This document shows, in pieces, positions 5,685 to 13,123 of a stretch of DNA of 34,862 bases (position 1 is the first letter of the stretch; the number at the start of each line of letters is the position of its first letter). Below the pieces are notes generated by a model that saw nothing but the letters and a program-made list of their open reading frames with translations, was not told where the DNA came from and made no database searches. Source of the stretch: Clostridiales bacterium UBA1774 (GTDB lineage Bacteria > Bacillota > Clostridia > Oscillospirales > Oscillospiraceae); NCBI GenBank assembly GCA_002314635.1, contig DCGQ01000048.1, positions 48,827 to 83,688 on the forward strand. Direction: 5' to 3'. Both the position numbers and the translations under genes were made by a program.

Positions 5685-7837
5685 TGGAAATTGCCGAAAT
5701 CATCGCAAAAGAGCTGGATAAGCCGCTGCAGGCGGTTCAGAACGTGATTGCCCTGCTGGACGAGGGCAACACGATCCCCTTCATCGCCCGTTACCGGAAA
5801 GAGGCTCACGGAGCCATGGATGACACCAGCCTCCGCACGCTGGAGGAGCGGCTGAAATATCTCCGCAGTCTGCAGGAGCGGCGGGACGAGGTATTGAAGG
5901 CCATCGACGGGCAGGGCAAGCTGACAGAGGAGCTGACCGCTGCCATTCGGAATGCCGCCACGCTGGCAGAGGTGGAGGACATCTATCGGCCTTACCGGCC
6001 CAAGCGTCGCACCCGCGCTTCCATCGCCCGGGAAAAGGGTCTGGAACCGCTGGCAGAGCTGCTGATGGCGCAGGGCCGCAATCTGCCAGACCCGGAAACG
6101 CTGGCAAAAAGCTATCTGGATGCGGACAAGGGTGTAAACACCATAGAAGACGCGCTGGCGGGCGCATCCGATATCGTGGCCGAGACCGTCTCCGATGATG
6201 CGGAAAACCGGAAGGCGCTGCGAAGCCTGATGCAGACCCGCGCCCGGATGGAGACTGCACAGGCGCAGGAGGGCGACAGCGTCTACAGTCTATATTATGC
6301 CTTCAACCAGCCGGTAAACCGGCTGCAGGGGCATCAGATTCTGGCCGTCAATCGGGGTGAAAAGGAAGGCTGGCTGAAGGTCAGTCTGCCTGTCGACCGG
6401 GAGCTGGCCCTGAATCTGCTGGAAAACCGGCTGATCCGTCCCGGCAGCAAGGCGGAAAGCTTCCTCCGCGCCGCCGTCAGCGACGGATATGACCGGCTGC
6501 TGAAACCCGCCATGGAAACGGAGCTGCGTGCCGCCCTGACCGAGCTGGCGGCGGACGGTGCCATCCGCAGCTTCGCGCTGAATCTGAAACCGCTGTTGAT
6601 GCAGCCGCCGGTGAAGGGCTTCGTCACCATGGGTCTGGATCCGGGTTATCGGATGGGCTGCAAGGTCGCGGTGGTGGACGGCACCGGCAAGGTGCTGGAC
6701 ACCGCGGTGGTCTACCCCACTCACGGGGAGCGGCAGCGGGCAGAAGCGCTGAAAACGCTGGCCGGTCTGGTGCGGAAGCACGGGGTCGCCCACATCGCCA
6801 TCGGCAACGGCACCGCCTCCCGGGAGACGGAGCAGCTGACCTGCGATCTTGTGAAGGAATGCCCCGGTCTCAGCTATATGGTGGTTTCCGAGGCGGGTGC
6901 CTCCGTCTATTCCGCCAGCAAGCTGGCGGCGGAGGAATTTCCCCAGTATGATGTGAACCTGCGCTCCGCCGTGTCCATTGCCCGCCGTCTGCAGGATCCG
7001 CTGGCGGAGCTGGTGAAGATCGACCCCAAGGCCATCGGCGTGGGGCAGTATCAGCACGATATGCCTCAGAAGCGGCTGGACGAAAGTCTGGACGCGGTGG
7101 TGGAGGACTGCGTGAACGCGGTAGGTGTGGATCTGAATACCGCTTCTCCTTCCCTGCTGCAGCACGTAGCCGGTCTGAACAGCACCGCCGCCAAAAATAT
7201 AGTGGCCTACCGGGAGGAAAACGGCATCTACACCACCCGGAAGCAGGTCTTGAAGGTGCCCCGTCTGGGTCCCAAGGCGTTCCAGCAGGCCGCCGGTTTC
7301 CTGCGGGTTCCGGAGAGCAAAAATGTGTTGGACAACACCGGCGTTCACCCGGAAAGCTATGATGCGGCGGAAAAGCTGCTGGAGGCCTGTTCCTACACAT
7401 TGAAGGATGTGAAGGCCGGTCAGATTGGAGAGCTGAGCCAGCGGGTGAAGCAGCAGGGTGAAACGAGGCTGGCAGAGCAGATCGGTGTGGGCATTCCCAC
7501 CCTGCGGGACATGGTAAAGGAGCTGCTGAAGCCGGGGCGCGACCCGCGGGACAGTCTGCCCAAGCCTATTTTCCGCACCGATTTGCTGGATCTGAAGGAT
7601 CTGGTTCCCGGCATGGAGCTGACCGGAACCGTCCGCAATGTAACGGATTTCGGTGCTTTCGTGGATATCGGCGTCCATCAGGACGGACTGGTTCACATCA
7701 GTGAGCTGTGTGACCGCTTTGTGCGCCATCCCTCCGAGGTGGTCTCCGTGGGCGATGATGTGCAGGTGACGGTTCTGGCTGTGGATGAAAAAAAGAAGCG
7801 CATCTCTCTGACCATGAAAAAGCAGAAAAAAGCATAA
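5684..7837 (+). CDS. tex: Tex family RNA-binding transcription accessory protein
   Basis: The 717-residue product has the standard Tex layout: an N-terminal helical region, a YqgF/RuvC-like fold beginning near residue 316 (MGLDPGYRMG), tandem helix-hairpin-helix segments around 483 (LNTASPSLLQHVAG), and a C-terminal S1 RNA-binding domain from about 643 (GTVRNVTDFGAFVDIGVHQDG). Tex proteins bind nucleic acids and are implicated in transcription and, in some bacteria, toxin gene expression; the biochemical role in clostridia is not firmly established. The ATG at 5684 overlaps the previous stop codon. Length and domain order are normal and no frameshift is seen. A strong bidirectional hairpin follows. 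Confidence 0.95.
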   Translation: MEIAEIIAKELDKPLQAVQNVIALLDEGNTIPFIARYRKEAHGAMDDTSLRTLEERLKYLRSLQERRDEVLKAIDGQGKLTEELTAAIRNAATLAEVEDIYRPYRPKRRTRASIAREKGLEPLAELLMAQGRNLPDPETLAKSYLDADKGVNTIEDALAGASDIVAETVSDDAENRKALRSLMQTRARMETAQAQEGDSVYSLYYAFNQPVNRLQGHQILAVNRGEKEGWLKVSLPVDRELALNLLENRLIRPGSKAESFLRAAVSDGYDRLLKPAMETELRAALTELAADGAIRSFALNLKPLLMQPPVKGFVTMGLDPGYRMGCKVAVVDGTGKVLDTAVVYPTHGERQRAEALKTLAGLVRKHGVAHIAIGNGTASRETEQLTCDLVKECPGLSYMVVSEAGASVYSASKLAAEEFPQYDVNLRSAVSIARRLQDPLAELVKIDPKAIGVGQYQHDMPQKRLDESLDAVVEDCVNAVGVDLNTASPSLLQHVAGLNSTAAKNIVAYREENGIYTTRKQVLKVPRLGPKAFQQAAGFLRVPESKNVLDNTGVHPESYDAAEKLLEACSYTLKDVKAGQIGELSQRVKQQGETRLAEQIGVGIPTLRDMVKELLKPGRDPRDSLPKPIFRTDLLDLKDLVPGMELTGTVRNVTDFGAFVDIGVHQDGLVHISELCDRFVRHPSEVVSVGDDVQVTVLAVDEKKKRISLTMKKQKKA

Positions 7838-7843
7838 ATATTT

Positions 7844-7882
7844 CCGGGAGCGGCTCAAAAACCGCTCCCGGTGTGTTTTTTT
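7844..7882 (+). terminator. Terminator between tex and the convergent acyltransferase gene
   Basis: A perfect 10-bp stem pairs CCGGGAGCGG (7844-7853) with CCGCTCCCGG (7862-7871), and seven T residues follow at 7876-7882. It ends tex. On the minus strand the same stem is followed only by an AAATATTTA tract, so its use for the facing gene would be weaker. Confidence 0.88.
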
Positions 7883-9057
7883 CAGGATACGAAGGCTTTT
7901 CCCTGCAGCAGGCGCACCGCTGCCAGATACTTCACTGCATTGTAGGCGCTGCCCCGTTTCAGTTCGAAATAGCCGGAGGGTGTGGTAAACAGGATGGTGT
8001 CCATCAGCACCACGGACAGCTTCTGAATCTCCCCGATGGGAAACACTTCTGTCTTTTCCCCATCCGAAATCACCAGCTTCTCCGGGTACAGGGTCAGCGT
8101 ACCGGTAAGAAGCGGTGTGGTGCCTTTCCCCGGCTCCACCCGGCCCAGCCGCAGTCCCCGGTCAGCAAACAGGGGCGCATTCTCTTTTGCTTCCCCGATC
8201 AGCTTCCGCAGTGCTTCCTGCTGCCAGCGATCCCAGTCCCGCACGGTCCGATACTCCGGGTCTGTCCCGTCCGGACGTTGGAAATAGCCGTAATCCGTAA
8301 ATACCAGTTCCATGCCGCAGCCGGTGCAGCGCAGCCGGTCTCCCTCGCTGCAAAGCGTGGAAACAGCGCCGCAGTCCGGACACAGGAACAGTGCGGTTTC
8401 CAGCGTTTCCGCCGGTTTCTTTGCCCGATAGCGGCGGGGATTTCGCTGCTGGTCCGCGTATGCGTCCACGTGCAGATCGCCCCGGATGGCAGCGGTCAGC
8501 TCCTCATCCGTCATGCGGGATATCTCCGCCGGGGTGTATTCCCGCACCACGCCGCCGCTGCTGGGGCCTCGGCGTACTTCCTTCGACCAGCGGGGATTCA
8601 CAAAATAGCAGCCGTGGATCGCCATGGTCAGCAGTCCCACACCGCTCTGCCGCACAAGCTGTGCATTGCGGGGACTGATCCAGCCGGTCTCTCCGGTGAA
8701 GGAGCGGTTGCCCTCCACCATCATGCACACATTATAGCCTTTTTTCAGCCGTTCCAGAATCAGCTCCACCGCCGAATCGCCGGAAGCGCCCTTCCGCCTG
8801 GGGATTGGGTCGGACAGAAAGCGTATAATTTTGCTGGTAAAACCCAGCCGGAAGATATGCTCAGAGGCCACATAGTACATCTGCCGCCTCAGACACAGGC
8901 CGAACAGGAAGAAATCCCAGTTGGTATTGTGGTTGGTCAGCACCAGATAGTTTTTGCTTTTCGGCGAATAATTCTGCCATCGGTAGCCTTTGAGGAAAAA
9001 ATAAGGGGCAATCACTGCCCGCATGAAGCTGTAAAAGACCTGATGAAAGGCGTGCAT
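7882..9057 (-). CDS. PlsC-like acyltransferase fused to a zinc ribbon and a C-terminal beta domain
   Basis: The N-terminal half is a 1-acylglycerol-3-phosphate acyltransferase-like domain. It has the catalytic H(X4)D as H43 and D48 in NHNTNWD, and VEGNRSFTG (about 114-122) stands where the usual FPEGTRS motif is found. Such enzymes acylate lysophosphatidate or similar lipids at the membrane. Unlike ordinary PlsC (about 200-250 aa), this 391-residue protein continues with a CPDCG...CTGCG zinc ribbon (C226, C229, C244, C247) and a C-terminal stretch of beta strands that looks PH- or GRAM-like. That tail may sense or bind lipid or target the enzyme; this is inference. The ATG at 9057 follows a GAGGAA site. 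The gene is monocistronic with its own promoter and faces tex. Confidence 0.8.
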   Translation of the reverse strand: MHAFHQVFYSFMRAVIAPYFFLKGYRWQNYSPKSKNYLVLTNHNTNWDFFLFGLCLRRQMYYVASEHIFRLGFTSKIIRFLSDPIPRRKGASGDSAVELILERLKKGYNVCMMVEGNRSFTGETGWISPRNAQLVRQSGVGLLTMAIHGCYFVNPRWSKEVRRGPSSGGVVREYTPAEISRMTDEELTAAIRGDLHVDAYADQQRNPRRYRAKKPAETLETALFLCPDCGAVSTLCSEGDRLRCTGCGMELVFTDYGYFQRPDGTDPEYRTVRDWDRWQQEALRKLIGEAKENAPLFADRGLRLGRVEPGKGTTPLLTGTLTLYPEKLVISDGEKTEVFPIGEIQKLSVVLMDTILFTTPSGYFELKRGSAYNAVKYLAAVRLLQGKAFVS

Positions 9058-9087
9058 TTTCGTTCCTCGTTTTTATGTAGTCGGATT

Positions 9088-9116
9088 ATTCTACAGAGAA
9101 TCCTGCCCTGCGTCAA
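9088..9116 (-). promoter_or_regulatory. Promoter of the PlsC-like gene
   Basis: On the minus strand TTGACG (9116-9111) and TAGAAT (9093-9088) are 17 bases apart, about 30 bases before the start codon. No clear terminator for the upstream kinase gene was seen in 9117-9202. Confidence 0.8.
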
Positions 9117-9202
9117 GCGGAAAACCGCAGTCAGGCTCATTCCGATGCCCGATGGTGTCACCTGCTCTGCTTCCGCCGCAGAAATCGTTTTTCTTTCCCG
9201 TT

Positions 9203-10096
9203 TCAGACCTCCGGTTCGATTCCCGGCGGGCAGACGCTCTCCCGGGTCACGATTACCGTTGCCGCCAGTCTGGTACCCAGACGACAGGCCTTTTCCCAGC
9301 CGAAGCCTTTATGAAGTCCCACGCAGAATCCCGCGAAGAAGGAGTCTCCGGCACCGCCGGTATCCTTCACCGTCACCTTCTGCGCTTCGCAGCGGCCGCT
9401 TTCGCCACCGATGGTGGCATAGACCGCGCCCTTTTCGCCTAGCGTCACCACCATGCCGGGCAGTTTCCACGCCTGTACATGGCGTCGGAGATACGCTTCC
9501 GGATCCCCTGTCACCGGCTCGTCAAACAGGATACCCGCCTCCTGCTCATTGCACACAAAGCAGGCGGTCTTCGGCAGATACTCCTTCCGTTCTTTCCCGA
9601 TGCTCATGTTGCTGACGGCTGCGTACACCGGGGTGTGATACCGCTCTGCCAATGCGTAGACCCGCTGCACCACCTCCGGCTCCAGATCCAGCTCCAGCAG
9701 CACACAGTCCGCCTCCGCAAATATGGCGTCACCGTTTTCGTCCAGAATATCGGCCAGCGGCCGCAGGTCTGGACGGCGGGAGATGGCGGCAGTCACATCG
9801 CCATGCTCATCGAATATCGCAAGCCATGTACCCATGCCCGATTCGCAGCGGCGCACATAGCGCACATCCATCTTGCCTTCCAGCCGCGCCAGCACATCCG
9901 CGCCGGTTCCGTTGTCGTCCACCAGACTGACAAAAACCGGATGCAGTCCCATATTGGCGATATCCTCCGCAATGTTGCGGGCCACGCCGCCATGTACCGT
10001 TTCCACTGTGCCCGCATTGCGGCCGCCGGGGATATATGCCCCCAGCGGATATCCCTTTATGTCTACGAATACGCTGCCCACGACAACCATGCTCAT
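9203..10096 (-). CDS. PfkB-family carbohydrate kinase
   Basis: The 297-residue protein is a ribokinase/PfkB-fold sugar or nucleoside kinase. The N-terminal GGVARN (about 36-41) matches the substrate-side PfkB motif, and KDTGGAGDSFFAG (about 244-256) is the C-terminal signature with the catalytic base D251 and the anion-hole glycines. The second PfkB signature and fold length are normal. The substrate cannot be read from the sequence; ribokinase, pseudouridine kinase, fructokinase and adenosine kinase relatives all share these motifs. No sugar transporter or catabolic gene is next to it, which leans slightly toward nucleoside salvage. The start ATG at 10096 follows GGAGG by 10 bases; a second ATG two codons later (10090) is also possible. 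Confidence 0.85.
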   Translation of the reverse strand: MSMVVVGSVFVDIKGYPLGAYIPGGRNAGTVETVHGGVARNIAEDIANMGLHPVFVSLVDDNGTGADVLARLEGKMDVRYVRRCESGMGTWLAIFDEHGDVTAAISRRPDLRPLADILDENGDAIFAEADCVLLELDLEPEVVQRVYALAERYHTPVYAAVSNMSIGKERKEYLPKTACFVCNEQEAGILFDEPVTGDPEAYLRRHVQAWKLPGMVVTLGEKGAVYATIGGESGRCEAQKVTVKDTGGAGDSFFAGFCVGLHKGFGWEKACRLGTRLAATVIVTRESVCPPGIEPEV

Positions 10097-10125
10097 ATTT
10101 TTGTTTCCTCCGAAGGTTTTTTCGT

Positions 10126-10154
10126 ATTATACGCTTTTTTCCTTCGGTTGACAA
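10126..10154 (-). promoter_or_regulatory. Promoter of the PfkB kinase gene
   Basis: On the minus strand TTGTCA (10154-10149) is followed after 17 bases by a perfect TATAAT (10131-10126). Its -35 box uses the same bases as the -35 box of the divergent glycosylase promoter. Confidence 0.8.
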
Positions 10155-10176
10155 GCAGGTCGGACGCGGCTATAAT
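10148..10176 (+). promoter_or_regulatory. Consensus promoter of the 8-oxoguanine glycosylase gene
   Basis: TTGACA (10148-10153), a 17-base spacer and TATAAT (10171-10176) form a full sigma-A consensus. It is the strongest-looking promoter in the window. Confidence 0.85.
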
Positions 10177-10209
10177 CTGCCGCAGATAAACAGAAACGAG
10201 GCTTCTGCC

Positions 10210-11028
10210 ATGGCAGTGTTCGACAGTCCGGAAAACACAGATACCGAAATGTGTTCCTTTGTTCTGCATGAGACCTTCTGCTCCCCGGATCGGATCGCCG
10301 ACAGCGGACAGTGCTTCCGCTGGCAGCGGCTGGGTGAAAACGAATATCGGATTCCCGCCTTTGGAAAGACGCTGCACCTGCTGCAGCGCGGCGAGGAGCT
10401 GACGTTGGAGTGTGCGCCGGAGGATCTGCCCATGTGGCGGGATTATCTGGATCTGGACAGCGATTATGAAGCGATCTACCGCGCTGTTTCCGATGATGCA
10501 GACACATCGGACTGGCTGCGGCAGGCTGTGGAAGCGGGGCGGGGCATCCGGATTCTCAGGCAAGAGCTGTGGGAGACGGTGGTTTCCTTCCTCATCAGTC
10601 AGAACAACAACATCCCCCGCATCAAGCTCTGCCTCAGCAGGCTCTGTCAGGCCTTCGGCGGCTTTCCCTCTCCGGAGGATATCTGCCGTGGTGGATCGGA
10701 AGCGCTGCGGGATCTGGGTTTGGGATATCGGGCCCCGTATCTTTCCGCTGCCGCTTCTGCTTTCCGGGACGGGACGCTGGAAGTCCGGCTCCGGCAGGCG
10801 AATGACCGGGAGGCGGAACGGCTGCTGCGAATGATTCCCGGCGTGGGGCCGAAGGTTGCCGCCTGCATCCTGCTCTACGGTCTGGGGCGGAAGGGCGCCT
10901 TTCCCCGGGATGTATGGGTCAGGCGCATCGAGGAAAGTCACTTTGGCGGACATTTCCCCGATGAACGCTACCCGGACTGTGCGGGCATCCTGCAGCAGTG
11001 GATGTTCCGCTACGAACGGAACACCTGA
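10210..11028 (+). CDS. ogg: 8-oxoguanine DNA glycosylase / AP lyase, OGG1 type
   Basis: This bifunctional base-excision repair enzyme removes 8-oxoguanine opposite C and nicks the strand. The 272-residue protein has the OGG1 domain order: an N-terminal beta domain containing SGQCFRWQ (about 32-39), then the helical part with SQNNNIPR (about 130-137), then the helix-hairpin-helix IPGVGPKVA with catalytic K215, and the catalytic aspartate D234 in AFPRDVWV. In the family that lysine forms the Schiff base and that aspartate activates it. Bacterial clostridia often carry this OGG1-like form. I chose the ATG at 10210, about 34 bases after the promoter, because upstream in-frame sequence crosses the -10 box. 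The ribosome site (ACGAGG) is modest. Its stop lies 1 base from the convergent ypeB stop with no hairpin between. Confidence 0.9.
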   Translation: MAVFDSPENTDTEMCSFVLHETFCSPDRIADSGQCFRWQRLGENEYRIPAFGKTLHLLQRGEELTLECAPEDLPMWRDYLDLDSDYEAIYRAVSDDADTSDWLRQAVEAGRGIRILRQELWETVVSFLISQNNNIPRIKLCLSRLCQAFGGFPSPEDICRGGSEALRDLGLGYRAPYLSAAASAFRDGTLEVRLRQANDREAERLLRMIPGVGPKVAACILLYGLGRKGAFPRDVWVRRIEESHFGGHFPDERYPDCAGILQQWMFRYERNT

Positions 11029-11029
11029 G

Positions 11030-12352
11030 TCAGACTGTCAGCGTGCCGTTTTCATCCTCCAGCAGAAGCAGGATTTTGACTTCCTCCCCGGTTCGGGCAT
11101 CTGTATAGACAATGCAGTGGTTCCCGGCCGGGGTTTCGCATTGATACTCCCAGCAGCAGCGCTCCTGCTTATCCCCAGTGGGGATCAGGGCCAGTGCAGA
11201 GGAAAGGATGGTCAGTTCCTTCCATACCGCCTGTCTGCCCGTCTCCTCCGGAACCGGCACGGGAATGCTGCGGGGATGGTGGTTCATCAGATACCCTGCC
11301 GCTTCATAGCCGATCACCTGCCCGCCGGTCAGATCGACTCGCACCTTCACCAGATCGGGATAGCAGATGACCCCGTCCTGCTCCCATGCGAAATTTACCA
11401 GCACGCTGCCGTTTTCCCGCGTCCAATAGCTGCGGCGCATATTCCGGTAGCCTTTTGCGCGCAGGAAATCCTCCGCCAGCTGTACGCCCTCCTCCGGACT
11501 GAGCCTCTCCTCGCCCGCGCTCAGATTCATCACCAGATCTACCACCAGACCGCCCTGCTTTGTCACCCGCAGGGTGGTCATACCATCCGCCGTGGAAAGC
11601 AGATAGCAGTTCAGCGCATTCTGGCTGCGTCCGATCACGGAAAAGTTCTCCGCGGAAAGACCGGTAAAATCTGCCGCTGCCTGCAGCGCCTGTTCCTCTG
11701 TCACCGCTTCCAGTCCTTCCAGCATTCTGGCCGGGCCCAGTACGGCGCTTTCCGAGTAGGGGCCGTCATAGATCAGCGTAGGCAGCTCGGGAAAGCTGTC
11801 CTCCAGCGCCACCATCTGCTCTCCCAGCAGCTCCACTCCCGGCTCCAGTGCCTTCTCTGCGGCGGTCATGCTGATGGAACCGTCCTCCAGCCGCGCTTCC
11901 AGATTCAGGATCTGCTGAGACAGCTCTCCTGCTGCCGATTCCAGTTGTGCCAGCGTTTCCCGTTCTGCCGCGCTGAGGCCGCCCTGACTGCAGCGCAATG
12001 TCATAGTCTGCGCGTAGTCCCCCACCCTTCCCAGAAAACCGGCGGTTTTTTCCAGCAGCCACTCTGAAAAGGGAAGCTCTCCCAGATTTTCCTGTGCCGA
12101 CTGGCTCTTTGCCCAGATCTCGCCGCAGGCTTCCCCTGTGAGGGCGCAGGAGGAGGAACAGGCACATTTCTGCAGTGCGGTATGGAGCTGGCTCACATCC
12201 GAGGACAGCGCGGCAAAGGAACGGGCATAACCGGCTTCCACCTGCCGGCGCAGCGCATCCCGCTCCATGCGGCTTTTCCAGAGAAGGCCGCCCAGCACCA
12301 GCAGTGTGCCGATCCCGATGCTGAAAAGCCGGATCATGGTTCTTCGTTTCAA
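11030..12352 (-). CDS. ypeB: YpeB-type spore germination protein
   Basis: The protein is a type II membrane protein with one N-terminal helix and a long extracytoplasmic part, the layout of YpeB, which in Bacillus stabilises the cortex-lytic enzyme SleB in the spore. WLLEKTAGFLGRVGDYA and the PepSY-like repeats in the C-terminal half (AADFTGLSAENF, AEDFLRAKGYRNM) fit the family. The expected sleB partner is not next to it. Four cysteines crowd residues about 63-76 (CAC...C...C), which I do not recall from YpeB. I chose TTG at 12352 (about 440 aa) because GAGG lies 8 bases upstream; GTG at 12361 falls inside that site, and ATG at 12335 is another option. The presence of YpeB suggests a spore-forming lineage. 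Confidence 0.85.
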   Translation of the reverse strand: MKRRTMIRLFSIGIGTLLVLGGLLWKSRMERDALRRQVEAGYARSFAALSSDVSQLHTALQKCACSSSCALTGEACGEIWAKSQSAQENLGELPFSEWLLEKTAGFLGRVGDYAQTMTLRCSQGGLSAAERETLAQLESAAGELSQQILNLEARLEDGSISMTAAEKALEPGVELLGEQMVALEDSFPELPTLIYDGPYSESAVLGPARMLEGLEAVTEEQALQAAADFTGLSAENFSVIGRSQNALNCYLLSTADGMTTLRVTKQGGLVVDLVMNLSAGEERLSPEEGVQLAEDFLRAKGYRNMRRSYWTRENGSVLVNFAWEQDGVICYPDLVKVRVDLTGGQVIGYEAAGYLMNHHPRSIPVPVPEETGRQAVWKELTILSSALALIPTGDKQERCCWEYQCETPAGNHCIVYTDARTGEEVKILLLLEDENGTLTV

Positions 12353-12387
12353 AAAAATCACCTCATGCCGCTAGTTTCGGCATGAGG
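12351..12387 (-). terminator. Bidirectional hairpin whose minus-strand 3' arm carries the ypeB ribosome site
   Basis: A perfect 10-bp stem pairs 12361-12370 with 12378-12387 around a 7-base loop. On the minus strand it is followed by TGA and seven T residues (12357-12351), so it can terminate the lipoprotein transcript. The GAGG in its 3' arm is also the best ribosome site for the ypeB TTG start. On the plus strand TAAGTTTTTT follows. Confidence 0.75.
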
Positions 12388-12425
12388 TAAGTTTTTTATT
12401 GCTGAGAAATTTTTGCAGCGATTTT

Positions 12426-13121
12426 TCAATCGGTCAGCTCAATGCTGTCCAGCACGGCGCTGAGCAGGTTCCCCGGTTCACGCGTTTCCTGTTCCCGGCT
12501 GCAGACCCGAACCAGCGCAATCACACCGCCATCCGTATCCACCACCCAGCCATCCGCCTGAATGCTGCCGTCCGTGGCGCTGACATGGCCGAAGGTACCG
12601 CTGAGCTGCCCGATCGAGGCCACATCGGAAAACTCAATGTCCGTAAACTCCAGATACCCATCCATCAGCCCGGGCAGCAGTTCCTCCGCTGTGGTTCCGG
12701 CAATATAGCTTAGCTCCAGAAACCCGTCCTCCGGCTGATCATTGCCGCGCAGCTGCCAGGCATTTTCGGTATACACTGCCGACATTTCGCGAACCGGAAC
12801 CAGCACGGTGCAGAAAACACCGGGATGCAGCTCCAGCTTCGTCCTTTTGGCTGCATAGCTGCGGGTAACACCGCCTGCTGTGACCTCCAGAACTTCCTCC
12901 GGTTCCGGCTCCACCGTCGGTGCCGCAGTGATAACCGGGGTCGGTGCCGCAGCCGGCTCCGGCGTGGAGACAGCTGTGGGTGCCGGTTCCGCCGTGGCAG
13001 GCGGATCCGTGGGCACGGGAGACACTGCGGCAGCCGTGGGTTCGGGCCGCAGAAGCTCACCGCAGCCGCCGAGGCTCAGGGTCAGCAGTGCTGCCAGAAG
13101 CAGCGCTGCAGCGCGTTTCAC
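12426..13121 (-). CDS. Lipoprotein of unknown function
   Basis: The product begins with a lipoprotein signal peptide (MKRAAALLLAALLTLSLGGC, lipobox LGGC with Cys20). A linker of about 50 residues rich in Pro, Thr and Ala follows, and then a folded domain of about 150 residues with alternating beta strands and conserved-looking acidic turns. I do not recognise the domain. The start is GTG at 13121, 5 bases after a GAGGTG that lies inside the last codons of gltX, so it is made from the gltX message. The product should sit on the outer face of the membrane. Confidence 0.85.
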   Translation of the reverse strand: MKRAAALLLAALLTLSLGGCGELLRPEPTAAAVSPVPTDPPATAEPAPTAVSTPEPAAAPTPVITAAPTVEPEPEEVLEVTAGGVTRSYAAKRTKLELHPGVFCTVLVPVREMSAVYTENAWQLRGNDQPEDGFLELSYIAGTTAEELLPGLMDGYLEFTDIEFSDVASIGQLSGTFGHVSATDGSIQADGWVVDTDGGVIALVRVCSREQETREPGNLLSAVLDSIELTD

Positions 13122-13123
13122 TC

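Noticed and set aside
6290..7858. 522-codon minus-strand open frame opposite tex
   Set aside because: It is an antisense shadow of a well-supported gene, with His- and Gln-rich low-quality sequence.
7873..9615. 580-codon plus-strand open frame opposite the acyltransferase and kinase genes
   Set aside because: It spans two real genes and their promoter on the other strand and lacks any domain.
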